From Halovulum dunhuangense (GTDB lineage Bacteria > Pseudomonadota > Alphaproteobacteria > Rhodobacterales > Rhodobacteraceae), in NCBI RefSeq assembly GCF_013093415.1, contig NZ_JABFBC010000003.1, positions 62,001 to 126,000 on the forward strand: a DNA stretch of 64,000 bases, given 5' to 3'. Position numbers and translations under genes: made by a program. The notes below the pieces were generated by a model, which searched no databases, was not told where the DNA came from, and worked only from the letters and a program-made list of their open reading frames with translations. Below, in pieces: positions 8,349 to 18,073 of the stretch. The stretch's first letter is position 1. Every line of letters begins with the position of its first letter.

Positions 8349-8753
8349 TCAGCTGTCGCCGTCGCCCGCGGGCCGGTCGCTCTGGTGGGTTTCCAGCCAG
8401 CCCAGGAAATCGGCCGACGCCTTTTCGATCTTTTCGATATGGGCGTCGTAGCGGGCGATCAGCTCTTCGCCCAGCGGCGTCAGGATCGAGCCGCCGGGAT
8501 CGGCCCCGCCGCGGGTCGTCTCGAACAGCGGCTCGCGGAAACAGCGCTGGATCGTGTCCAGCAGGAACCACGCGCGCCGATACCCCATCCCCATCTCGCG
8601 CGCCGCGGCCGAGATCGAGCCCGCGCGCTTCAGCGTGCGCAGCAACTCGATCTTGCCTGCGCCGATCATGTCCGCCTGAACGTAGATCTTGGTGCGCACG
8701 CCGGGATGGCGCAGCCGCTCCTGGTCGATCGGGCGCTTCTTGCGGCGGCTCAT
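8349..8753 (-). CDS. ModE-like winged-helix regulator lacking the ligand domain
   Basis: A 134-residue DNA-binding protein with the ModE N-terminal pattern KIELLRTLKRAGSISAAARE followed by MGMGYRRAWFLLDTI and FETTRGGADPGGSILTPLGEEL. The molybdate-binding TOBE domains of full ModE are missing, so the signal is not obvious. The ATG at 8753 has AGGACATCACC upstream; an in-frame ATG at 8780 would add nine residues. The gene is convergent with the transporter permease (7-base gap) and divergent from the N-demethylase-family gene. It may control either neighbour; no clear operator was found. Confidence 0.72.
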   Translation of the reverse strand: MSRRKKRPIDQERLRHPGVRTKIYVQADMIGAGKIELLRTLKRAGSISAAAREMGMGYRRAWFLLDTIQRCFREPLFETTRGGADPGGSILTPLGEELIARYDAHIEKIEKASADFLGWLETHQSDRPAGDGDS

Positions 8754-8914
8754 GGTGATGTCCTGGGCGTCGTCTTTCATGGCGGGGGCATGGGCTCCGG
8801 TCTGTGGCGGCGCGGCGGCAGGCGCGCGGTGCTGTATACAATCAGCTACCGCAGCCCTCGGCAAGCCAAATGGCGCAGCTGGCGCCGCAAGCCGGGCCGG
8901 CTATGATCGCGCGC

Positions 8915-9775
8915 ATGGTCACGTTGTCCGCACCACCGCATTTCCCCTTCGGCACGCCGCACCTGATGCGCCGGCCGGGCCTGTTTCCCATGGATCCCGC
9001 GGATTGGGTGCAGCGCGACGCGGCCTTTGGCCCCCAGATGGCCGAGCGGGACCGGCTGGTGCGCGACTGCCCCGCCGAAGTCCTGGGCGCGACGCCCCTG
9101 GCCGGGCCGGCGCTGCGCGAGCTGGCCATGTTGCTGCGCGGTCACCTGCCGGCGCAGGATACGGGATACCAGAGCACCCGCGCCGGCCTGCGCCGGCCCG
9201 ATGGCGTGGTGGTGCCCTCGACCTCCGACACCAGGGAGATCGGCCGCCTCTGTCAGGAGGACTGGCTGCTTCTGCTGGCTGACGGGGACCGGCACAGGCT
9301 GGTGGCGGGGGCGGTGTGCTTTCCCTCGGGCTGGCGTCTGGCCGACAAGCTGGGCCAGCCGCTCGGGTCGATCCACGCGCCGGTGCCCGAATACGACGCT
9401 GATCTTGCGCGCCGGGTGGACCGGATCTTCGGCGCGCTCAGGGTCGAGGCGCCGGTGCAGCGGATCAACTGGTCGGTCGCGACCGGGCCGCGCCTGTTCG
9501 CGCCGCCCGGCCTGCCGCGCCCGCCCGAGGGGGACGGACCCTGCCTGCGGATCGAGCGGCAGACCCTGCGCCGCCTGCCTGAAAGCGGTGCGGTCGTGTT
9601 CACGGTCAAGACGGAGATCACGCCGATCCGCGCGCTGGACGCCCGGTCGCGGGCCGCGGTGCTGGCGGCCATGGATGCGCTCGACCCGGCGACGCGCGCC
9701 TACAAGATGACCGCGCAGGAAGCGCAGGCCATCCGCGCCGCGCTATCCGCCGATCACAACCCCGGCAGCCCGTAG
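8915..9775 (+). CDS. Heme-dependent oxidative N-demethylase family protein (DUF3445)
   Basis: The 286-residue protein carries the hallmarks of the DUF3445/HDOD family: HFPFGTPHLMRRPGL near the start, QEDWLLLL, AGAVCFPSGWRLADKLGQPL, GSIHAPVPEY, RINWSV and LRIERQTLRRLPESGAV. Characterised relatives use heme and a PAS-like fold to remove methyl groups from dimethylamine-type compounds. No signal peptide is present. Start choice is uncertain: ATGs at 8870, 8903 and 8915 are all in frame with no strong ribosome site, and family length favours 8903 or 8915. Its 3' end overlaps the convergent pilin gene by 22 bases. The substrate is unknown. Confidence 0.72.
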   Translation: MVTLSAPPHFPFGTPHLMRRPGLFPMDPADWVQRDAAFGPQMAERDRLVRDCPAEVLGATPLAGPALRELAMLLRGHLPAQDTGYQSTRAGLRRPDGVVVPSTSDTREIGRLCQEDWLLLLADGDRHRLVAGAVCFPSGWRLADKLGQPLGSIHAPVPEYDADLARRVDRIFGALRVEAPVQRINWSVATGPRLFAPPGLPRPPEGDGPCLRIERQTLRRLPESGAVVFTVKTEITPIRALDARSRAAVLAAMDALDPATRAYKMTAQEAQAIRAALSADHNPGSP

Positions 9776-10338
9776 CTGCGACGCGCGCAGATCGCGCCGT
9801 CGGCGGTTGCCTCGGTCATCGTCTCGGTGGTCGCTTCGGAGAGTTCGATTCCCTCGCAGGCCCGGACATCCAGCGTGAGCGGCGCGGTCAGCGCGGGCGG
9901 GGCGGTGCGCGGCCGGTCCGGGCTGCGACGGGTGGTCGCCACGACGACATCGGCGCTGATGCCCGCGGCATAGGGCGATTGCGGGTCGCCCCAGGTCAGC
10001 TCTCCGGCGCGGGACTGGAACCGCTCGCGCTGGCTGGGCACCGGGGCGGGGCCGGCCGGCCGCGGCGCGGCCCGGGCCGTCGTCGGGGGCGTCAGGGTTG
10101 CCGGGGTCGGCACGGTGCGCTCTGTCCCGGTGCGCTCTGCCTCGGTGGGCTGACCGCTCATCTCGGACATGAGCCCCGCGGTGCTCGATCCCGTCCCCTG
10201 CGAGATCGTCACCAGCACCGGAATCGAGATGCCGACGGCAAGCGCTGTCAGGAACACCCATTCCACCGTGGTCGCCGCGCTGTCGTCGCGCACGAATGCA
10301 ACCGACCGCGGCCAAAGCCGCAATCCATGAGAAAGCAT
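9754..10338 (-). CDS. Orphan Flp-like (type IVb) pilin with long C-terminal extension
   Basis: This 194-residue protein has a short basic leader (to about residue 21), then AATTVEWVFLTALAVGIS, an uninterrupted hydrophobic helix with glutamate at +5 if cleavage occurs before A22. That is the layout of Flp/Tad prepilins, with -1 glycine replaced by alanine and the usual +6 tyrosine replaced by tryptophan. The remaining 145 residues are rich in Thr, Pro and Ala and contain two cysteines near the end (RACEGIE, AICARRS), so it is much longer than a typical Flp pilin (about 55-70). No tad/cpa export genes occur in the window. It is convergent with the DUF3445 gene and overlaps it by 22 bases. Confidence 0.6.
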   Translation of the reverse strand: MLSHGLRLWPRSVAFVRDDSAATTVEWVFLTALAVGISIPVLVTISQGTGSSTAGLMSEMSGQPTEAERTGTERTVPTPATLTPPTTARAAPRPAGPAPVPSQRERFQSRAGELTWGDPQSPYAAGISADVVVATTRRSPDRPRTAPPALTAPLTLDVRACEGIELSEATTETMTEATADGAICARRSYGLPGL

Positions 10339-10735
10339 CGTTCAAATGCCTTTCGATACACTTCCGGGATAATGCCCCGGCTACTCTGCCACTGCCGGTA
10401 TAATATCAGTTACTGAACGAAAGCTTAATCCGAATATTGTGGTCGTTTGATGGCTGTCCGTCTGGACTTTGCAAGGAAAACAGTCGCTTGCGGCAGCCGT
10501 GCGGAACAGTCAGATAGAGATATGCGATCCTTGCGATATGGCGCGGGGGCCGTGGCGGCCGCGGTCTCCGATCGGAAACGGCGACGCCACGTCATTCGCG
10601 ATCGGGGCGCAAAACCGGTTCGCGGCCCTGCCGCGCGACACCGTCTTCGGTTGACCTCTCACCGGCATGGGTCTACGAAAGCGGCGGCTTTGCGGCCCTG
10701 TGTCGCCCGATCTTCGCGCGCGTAGGAGAATGATT
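10339..10735. other. Long intergenic region before nuoA
   Basis: About 400 bases lie between the divergent pilin gene and nuoA. The half near the pilin gene is relatively AT-rich (10395-10440, including TATAAT at 10399-10404 and an AAGCTTAATC stretch) and likely carries the pilin promoter. The half near nuoA must hold the nuo promoter; the best box I see is TTGACC at 10651-10656, but no good -10 follows at normal spacing. Short open frames here (for example 10447-10725) are basic, low-complexity and lack ribosome sites, so I do not call them genes. Confidence 0.6.
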
Positions 10736-11625
<890 letters not shown>

Positions 11626-11634
11626 GGAGGCCCC

Positions 11635-12252
11635 ATGGCCGACGCTCTGGCAGAACTGGGCAGCATGATCTCGGTCCGTCAGGAGGACGCGATCATCGAG
11701 GTGGAAGTCGTGCGTGGCGAACTGGTCGCCACCGTGACCCCCGCCACGATCCCGGCTTTCGTGAAGTTCCTGAAATCCGACGGGGCCTGCCAGTTCACCA
11801 CGCTGATCGACATCACGGCGGTGGACTACCCCGAGCGGGACAAGCGTTTCGACGTGGTCTACCACTTCCTGTCGATGACCCAGAACCAGCGCATCCGCGT
11901 CAAGGTGGCCGTGCGCGAGGACGAGATCGTGCCCTCGATCACCGCGATCCACCCCTCGGCCAACTGGTTCGAGCGGGAGGTCTTCGACATGTACGGCATC
12001 CTGTTCTCGGGCCATCCGGACCTGCGCCGGATCCTGACCGACTACGGCTTCCGCGGCCATCCGCTGCGCAAGGACTTCCCGACCACCGGCTATGTCGAGG
12101 TGCGCTACGACGAGGTGGAAAAGCGCGTCGTCTACGAGCCGGTCCAGCTGGTGCAGGAATACCGCCAGTTCGACTTCATGAGCCCGTGGGAAGGGGCGGA
12201 CTACATCCTTCCCGGCGACGAGAAGAAGAAGAAGGAGGGGGAGGCGCGCTGA
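11635..12252 (+). CDS. nuoC: NADH-quinone oxidoreductase subunit C (30 kDa)
   Basis: NuoC is a structural subunit of the peripheral arm. The 205-residue protein contains the family signature [20 protein letters not shown] followed by [17 protein letters not shown], and ends with an acidic/lysine tail ([11 protein letters not shown]). AAGGAGG precedes the ATG at good spacing. It is separate from nuoD, unlike the fused NuoCD of enterobacteria. Its stop is directly followed by the ATG of an unrelated sulfotransferase gene. Confidence 0.96.
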   Translation: MADALAELGSMISVRQEDAIIEVEVVRGELVATVTPATIPAFVKFLKSDGACQFTTLIDITAVDYPERDKRFDVVYHFLSMTQNQRIRVKVAVREDEIVPSITAIHPSANWFEREVFDMYGILFSGHPDLRRILTDYGFRGHPLRKDFPTTGYVEVRYDEVEKRVVYEPVQLVQEYRQFDFMSPWEGADYILPGDEKKKKEGEAR

Positions 12253-13125
12253 ATGCCCGACCCGACCATCCTTTTCTGCATCGGCGCGCAAAAGGCGGGC
12301 ACGACCTGGCTTTACGAGTATCTTGCCGGGCATCCCGACTGCCATCTGCGCGCGGTGAAGGAACTGCACTACTTCAACACCGTCGATGCGAGCGATCCGA
12401 TGCATGGGCGGGTGCATATCGTGGAGCGGGCCGAGCGGATCCGCGCGAAGCTGTCGAAGGCGTGGTTCTTCCAGCATCGCGACCGGCGGCGCGAGCTTGC
12501 CGATATCGAGGAATGGCTCAAGGTGACGCCCGATCCCGAGGATCGCGCCTATGCCGCCTATCTCAGGCGCCGCTGGAAGGGCCAGAAGCTGATCGGCGAC
12601 ATCACCCCGGCCTATGCGACCCTGGACCGGGGTGGCTTCGCGCGCATGGCGCGGCTGGGCGAGGATGTGCGCTTCGTCTTCGTGCTGCGCGACCCGGTCG
12701 AGCGGGCCTGGTCGCAGGCGCGCATGATGGGCAGCGGCGAGGCGAGCGACGCCGAGGTGGAGGCGACGGTCAGGCGCATCTTCGACGCCTTCATCCGGGG
12801 CGACAAGACCGGGATGCAGCTGCGCAGCGACTATGCGCGAACCCTGAACGAACTTCTGGCGGCTGTTCCGCGCGAGCGGATCCACGTCATGTTCTTCGAA
12901 GAGATGTTCGACCAGAAGGCGCTCGACCGCCTGACCGATTTTCTCGGCATCCGGCACTGGCCCGGCAAGTTCGAGAAGATATCCCATCGCGGCCGGCCGC
13001 TCGCGCTCGACGACGAGCGTCGCAGGCGGGCCAGCCGCGCGCTTGCCGGGCAGTACGCCTTCTGCGAGCAGTTTTTCAACGGGTGCCTGCCGGATCGCTG
13101 GCGCGCCCACATGCTGGAGGCCTGA
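12253..13125 (+). CDS. Sulfotransferase domain protein inserted between nuoC and nuoD
   Basis: A 290-residue cytosolic-type sulfotransferase that would move sulfate from PAPS to an unknown acceptor. The 5'-phosphosulfate loop is [15 protein letters not shown] (residues 10-24) and the 3'-phosphate motif is [12 protein letters not shown] (around 144-155). There is no signal peptide or membrane helix. The start ATG directly abuts the nuoC stop and nuoD begins one base after its own stop, so it is cotranscribed with complex I and probably translationally coupled. Nothing in complex I is known to need a sulfotransferase. It may be a horizontally acquired cargo gene or act on an unrelated cell-surface or capsule substrate. 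Confidence 0.85.
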   Translation: MPDPTILFCIGAQKAGTTWLYEYLAGHPDCHLRAVKELHYFNTVDASDPMHGRVHIVERAERIRAKLSKAWFFQHRDRRRELADIEEWLKVTPDPEDRAYAAYLRRRWKGQKLIGDITPAYATLDRGGFARMARLGEDVRFVFVLRDPVERAWSQARMMGSGEASDAEVEATVRRIFDAFIRGDKTGMQLRSDYARTLNELLAAVPRERIHVMFFEEMFDQKALDRLTDFLGIRHWPGKFEKISHRGRPLALDDERRRRASRALAGQYAFCEQFFNGCLPDRWRAHMLEA

Positions 13126-13126
13126 G

Positions 13127-14338
13127 ATGGACGGATCCCGCGGCGACGTGCTGACCGGAGAGCAGCGCATCCGGAACTTCAACATAAACTTCGGCCCGCA
13201 ACACCCTGCTGCGCATGGCGTTCTTCGCATGGTGCTTGAGCTTGACGGCGAAATCGTCGAGCGGTGCGACCCGCATATCGGCCTGCTGCATCGCGGCACC
13301 GAGAAGCTGATGGAAAGCCGCACCTACCTTCAGAACCTGCCCTATTTCGACCGGCTCGACTATGTGAGCCCGATGAACCAGGAACATGCCTGGTGCCTGG
13401 CGATAGAGCGTCTGACGGGGACCGAGGTGCCGCGGCGGGCCAGCCTGATCCGGGTGCTCTACTCGGAAATCGGCCGCATCCTGAACCACCTCTTGAACGT
13501 GACCACCCAGGCCATGGACGTGGGCGCGCTGACGCCGCCGCTCTGGGGCTTCGAGGAGCGCGAGAAGCTGATGGTCTTCTACGAGCGGGCCTGCGGGGCG
13601 CGGCTGCACGCGGCCTATTTCCGGCCCGGCGGCGTGCACCAGGACCTGCCGCAGGACCTGGTGGACGACATCTGGGCCTGGACCGAAAGCTTCCCCGAGA
13701 TCCTCGACGACATCGACGGGCTTTTGACCGAGAACCGCATCTTCAAGCAGCGCAACGTCGATATCGGCGTGGTCAGCCGGCAGGAGGCGCTGGACTGGGG
13801 CTTTTCCGGCGTGATGGTGCGCGGCTCGGGCATGGCCTGGGACCTGCGGCGCGCGCAGCCCTACGAGTGCTATGACGAGTTCGACTTCCAGATCCCGGTG
13901 GGCCACAACGGCGATTGCTACGACCGTTACCTGTGCCGCATGGCCGAGATGCGCGAAAGCCTCAAGATCATGCGCCAGGCCATTGAAAAGCTGAACGAAG
14001 TGAAAGGGCAGGAAGTGCTGTCGCGCGGCAAGCTCGCGCCGCCGACCCGCACCGACATGAAGACCTCGATGGAGGCGCTGATCCATCACTTCAAGCTTTA
14101 CACCGAAGGCTTCCGCGTCCCCGAGGGCGAGATCTATGCCGCGGTCGAGGCGCCCAAGGGCGAATTCGGCGTCTACCTGGTGTCGGACGGCACCAACAAG
14201 CCCTACAAGGCCAAGCTGCGGGCGCCCGGCTACGCGCATCTTGCCGCCATGGACCATCTGTGCCGCGGGCACCAGCTGGCGGACGTGTCCGCCGTGCTCG
14301 GCTCGCTCGACATCGTTTTCGGAGAGGTTGACCGCTGA
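13127..14338 (+). CDS. nuoD: NADH-quinone oxidoreductase subunit D (49 kDa)
   Basis: NuoD forms much of the quinone-binding site and descends from the large subunit of NiFe hydrogenases. The 403-residue product contains [48 protein letters not shown] and the C-terminal [19 protein letters not shown]-type stretch. The ATG at 13127 is one base past the sulfotransferase stop. Longer frames that start earlier lie inside the sulfotransferase gene and are rejected. The stop overlaps the nuoE start (TGATG). Confidence 0.96.
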   Translation: MDGSRGDVLTGEQRIRNFNINFGPQHPAAHGVLRMVLELDGEIVERCDPHIGLLHRGTEKLMESRTYLQNLPYFDRLDYVSPMNQEHAWCLAIERLTGTEVPRRASLIRVLYSEIGRILNHLLNVTTQAMDVGALTPPLWGFEEREKLMVFYERACGARLHAAYFRPGGVHQDLPQDLVDDIWAWTESFPEILDDIDGLLTENRIFKQRNVDIGVVSRQEALDWGFSGVMVRGSGMAWDLRRAQPYECYDEFDFQIPVGHNGDCYDRYLCRMAEMRESLKIMRQAIEKLNEVKGQEVLSRGKLAPPTRTDMKTSMEALIHHFKLYTEGFRVPEGEIYAAVEAPKGEFGVYLVSDGTNKPYKAKLRAPGYAHLAAMDHLCRGHQLADVSAVLGSLDIVFGEVDR

Positions 14339-15297
14339 TGCTGCGCCGTCTTCACCCCCAACAGCCCGACAGCTTCGCCTTCACGCCGGCAAACCTTGCC
14401 TGGGCGGAAAAGCAGATTGCCAAGTACCCCGAGGGGCGGCAGGCCAGCGCCGTGATCCCGCTTCTGTGGCGCGCGCAGGAGCAGGAGGGCTGGGTCACGA
14501 AACCCGCCATCGAGACGGTGGCGAAGATGCTCGACATGGCGCCCATCCGGGTGTTCGAGGTGGCGAGCTTCTATTTCATGTTCCAGTTGCAGCCCGTGGG
14601 CAGCCTGGCCCATGTGCAGGTCTGCGGCACCACGTCCTGCATGATCTGCGGGGCCGAGGATCTGATCGCCGTCTGCAAGGAAAAGATCGCCCCCAAGGCG
14701 CACCAGCTGTCGGATGACGGCCGCTTTTCCTGGGAAGAGGTGGAATGCCTGGGCGCCTGCGCCAACGCGCCGATGGCCCAGATCGGCAAGGATTACTACG
14801 AGGATCTGACCGCCGAGAAGTTCGGCGCGCTTCTCGACGCGCTGGCGCGCGGCGAGGTGCCGGCGCCCGGTCCGCAGAACGGCCGCTTCGCCTCGGAGCC
14901 GCTGGGGGGCGCCACCACGCTCAAGGAGTTCACCGGCGAGGCGGCGAATGCCTCGGTCGCGCTGGCCGCGCATTGGGGCGACACCGTCAAGCGCATCACC
15001 GGCGACGAGCAGCCGGTGGACGCGGCGGCGCAACCCCTGTCCGGCGCGCGTCCGGCGGCGCTCGATGCGCCGCGGGGCGGGGCGGCCGACGACCTGACCC
15101 GGATCAAGGGCATCGGGCCCAAGCTGGCCGAGATGCTGCACGGCATGGGATACTATCATTTCGACCAGATCGCGGCCTGGACCGGGGCCGAGATCGCCTG
15201 GGTCGACGACAACCTCGAAGGGTTCAAGGGCCGCGTCACTCGTGATAATTGGGTGGAACAGGCGCGGTCCCTTGTGGAGCAGGGGTCCGGAGCCTGA
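14338..15297 (+). CDS. nuoE: NADH-quinone oxidoreductase subunit E with C-terminal helix-hairpin-helix module
   Basis: Residues 1-175 are NuoE proper, the 24-kDa subunit with [2Fe-2S] cluster N1a; the ligands are C96 and C101 ([11 protein letters not shown]) and C137 and C141 ([10 protein letters not shown]). After an Ala-rich linker, residues 248-312 form a helix-hairpin-helix unit ([17 protein letters not shown], then [17 protein letters not shown]) like the COG3743 domain. The total of 319 residues is far longer than the usual 160-240. The same unit is repeated in the next gene. Helix-hairpin-helix units usually bind DNA or proteins; here an assembly or anchoring role is possible but unproven. 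Confidence 0.93.
   Translation: MLRRLHPQQPDSFAFTPANLAWAEKQIAKYPEGRQASAVIPLLWRAQEQEGWVTKPAIETVAKMLDMAPIRVFEVASFYFMFQLQPVGSLAHVQVCGTTSCMICGAEDLIAVCKEKIAPKAHQLSDDGRFSWEEVECLGACANAPMAQIGKDYYEDLTAEKFGALLDALARGEVPAPGPQNGRFASEPLGGATTLKEFTGEAANASVALAAHWGDTVKRITGDEQPVDAAAQPLSGARPAALDAPRGGAADDLTRIKGIGPKLAEMLHGMGYYHFDQIAAWTGAEIAWVDDNLEGFKGRVTRDNWVEQARSLVEQGSGA
15067..15273 (+). repeat. Helix-hairpin-helix coding module, copy 1 (in nuoE)
   Basis: This 207-base segment encodes residues 244-312 of NuoE. By hand alignment 49 of 65 residues of the core match copy 2 at 15660-15866, with no gap. The conservation over the entire unit (IKGxGPKL, HFxQIAAWTxAE, [14 protein letters not shown]) points to a duplication inside the operon. 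Confidence 0.85.
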
Positions 15298-15344
15298 CAA
15301 CAGGGACCCCGCCGCGGCGGGACTGAACGAAGGAGATGTCCGAC

Positions 15345-15878
15345 ATGGGCACGCAGACTTCAATTGACCGCAAGATTGCCAACCTCGCGACCGTCTGGGG
15401 GATCGCGGGGCTGCTGGGCGTCGTCGTTACCGTCCTGCTTCTGTTCTTCGCCGATATCGGCCCGAGCGGGGCGATCTTCCTTGCCGCGATAATCGCCGGG
15501 GTGGTCGGGCTGATCCTGGCCAGGACCATGACCGAACCGCTGAGCCCGCCGAACACGGCCGCGGCCGCGCCGAAGGCAGCCCCGGCCCCGAGCCCGGCCC
15601 CGGCCCCGGCAGCGTCCGCGCCGGTCGCCGCCGCCGATGGCCGCCCGGCGGGCCTGTCGGCGCCGCGCGGTGGTGCCGCGGACGACCTGAAACTGATCAA
15701 GGGCGTGGGGCCCAAGCTCGAGGCGCTGCTGCACGACATGGGCTATTTCCATTTCGAGCAGATCGCCGCCTGGACCGAGGCCGAGGTGGCCTGGGTGGAC
15801 GAGAACCTCGAGGGGTTCAAGGGCCGCGTCAGCCGGGATGAATGGGTGGCGCAGGCGCGCGACCTGATGCAGAAGTGA
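15345..15878 (+). CDS. Membrane-anchored helix-hairpin-helix protein in the nuo operon
   Basis: This 177-residue protein has two N-terminal hydrophobic helices (about 14-36 and 41-60), a Pro/Ala linker (66-100) and a C-terminal helix-hairpin-helix unit (111-174) nearly identical to the extension of NuoE. The ATG at 15345 has AAGGAG nine bases upstream, whereas the in-frame ATG at 15336 touches it. It follows nuoE by 47 bases, with a 14-base perfect palindrome in the gap. Topology suggests the unit faces the cytoplasm, where it could associate with the NuoE extension or a shared partner. No characterised homologue is known to me. Confidence 0.8.
   Translation: MGTQTSIDRKIANLATVWGIAGLLGVVVTVLLLFFADIGPSGAIFLAAIIAGVVGLILARTMTEPLSPPNTAAAAPKAAPAPSPAPAPAASAPVAAADGRPAGLSAPRGGAADDLKLIKGVGPKLEALLHDMGYFHFEQIAAWTEAEVAWVDENLEGFKGRVSRDEWVAQARDLMQK
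15660..15866 (+). repeat. Helix-hairpin-helix coding module, copy 2
   Basis: This segment encodes residues 106-174 of the membrane protein starting at 15345. It matches copy 1 in nuoE (15067-15273) at 49 of 65 core residues with identical length. Confidence 0.85.
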
Positions 15879-15883
15879 CGCCG

Positions 15884-15899
15884 CGCGCCTTCGGGCGCG
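15884..15899 (+). other. UUCG-tetraloop hairpin in the nuo operon
   Basis: CGCGCC-TTCG-GGCGCG forms a 6-bp stem with the very stable UUCG loop just after the stop of the helix-hairpin-helix gene. No T-run follows, so mRNA stabilisation or processing is more likely than termination. Confidence 0.5.
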
Positions 15900-16002
15900 G
15901 GGCATGAGACCGGGCTTCGGCACCAGCCGCACCCGGAAGACCACAGACGAGAACAGGGCGCGGCGGACAGTCCGGCGCGCCCGGAACCAGAGAGACGACG
16001 CA

Positions 16003-16224
16003 GTGTCACAGCAGCAGGAAATGGTCCGGCGGCAGGTCCGTCTTGGCCTGATCGTGACCATCGGCGCCTTCGTGGCGTGGATGGTCCTGCAATTTCTCGG
16101 CGGCCAGCTGGGCCTGCCGGCGCGTTTCGTGTTCCTTCTCGATCTTGCCTGCATCGCGGCGCTTGTCTTTGCGCTGCTGGTGCTTTTCAAGGCCTGGCGC
16201 GCCAGCCAGAACGACGGAGTCTGA
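16003..16224 (+). CDS. Small two-helix membrane protein in the nuo operon (DUF5337-like)
   Basis: A 73-residue protein with a basic N-terminus ([12 protein letters not shown]) and two hydrophobic helices (about 13-32 and 38-60), ending [13 protein letters not shown] place the start at GTG 16003; an upstream ATG at 15904 would add 33 very basic residues without hydrophobic content. It ends one base before nuoF. Small proteins of this type are found in nuo operons of Rhodobacterales, and I associate it with DUF5337 from memory. It could be an accessory membrane subunit of complex I; this is inference from position. Confidence 0.68.
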   Translation: MSQQQEMVRRQVRLGLIVTIGAFVAWMVLQFLGGQLGLPARFVFLLDLACIAALVFALLVLFKAWRASQNDGV

Positions 16225-16225
16225 G

Positions 16226-17520
<1,295 letters not shown>

Positions 17521-17521
<1 letters not shown>

Positions 17522-17970
17522 TGCGCCGCCTGCGGGCCATATCGCGCGGCGCGATGTTTGCGCTTGCGGCGGGGGCGACCGGCTCTCTTGCCGGGGCGCA
17601 GGACTATGCGCAGCGCCTGCCCGCGGGCTATCCGCTGCCGCTGTTCGAATGGGCGGTGACGACAGAGCTTGCCTCGCGCATCGCCTATGCCTGCGACGCG
17701 CATGTGCTGGACCGCGCCCGGGTCGATGTGTTGCTGGAACAGGCCGTGACCGGCGCCTTCGGCAACGACGCGGCCTATGACGCATGGCGGGCCGAGAGCA
17801 TGAGCAATGCCGACCACCTGTCGGTGTTCGAACTGGTCCGTGCGGAAGTCGCCTGGCGCGGCACCGCCCAAGGCTTCGACCTGAGCGACCGCGCGGCGCT
17901 GTGTGCCTTCGGCGATCTCCAGGTCGCGCAAGGAAGCCCCGCGGGCTGGCTGATCGGCGCGGGCGGATGA
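17521..17970 (+). CDS. Secreted protein between nuoF and nuoG (DUF5333-like)
   Basis: The 149-residue protein has an N-terminal signal peptide (basic RRLRAISRG, hydrophobic core to about residue 24, then AGAQ). A helical body with two cysteines, C58 (IAYACDAH) and C128 (AALCAFGD), follows; these could form one disulfide in the periplasm. The start overlaps the nuoF stop by one base, so it is coupled to nuoF. I recall this as the DUF5333 type found in Rhodobacterales nuo operons, but this is from memory. A periplasmic protein cannot touch the peripheral arm, so if it serves complex I it would be at the outer face of the membrane arm. Confidence 0.75.
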
Positions 17971-17981
17971 ACGGAATGGAT

Positions 17982-18034
17982 GCCCGGGCGACCGGGCGGA
18001 ACACAGGGGCCCGGCGAACCGGGCCTGGAATTTT
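17982..18034 (+). terminator. Tandem identical-stem hairpins before nuoG
   Basis: Two hairpins share the same 6-bp stem: GCCCGG-GCGA-CCGGGC (17982-17997) and GCCCGG-CGAA-CCGGGC (18009-18024, extendable by one pair). The second is followed by TGGAATTTT. Because all arms are interchangeable, the segment can also pair in other ways. It could attenuate or stabilise the message upstream of nuoG; the function is inferred. Confidence 0.5.
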
Positions 18035-18073
18035 GGGACAAGCGCGGCCGGGCCGCGCCAGCGGAGTGAGGAC

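Noticed and set aside
10447-10725. 92-codon open frame upstream of nuoA
   Set aside because: Very basic and low-complexity, no ribosome site, and it lies in the region where the nuo promoter should be.
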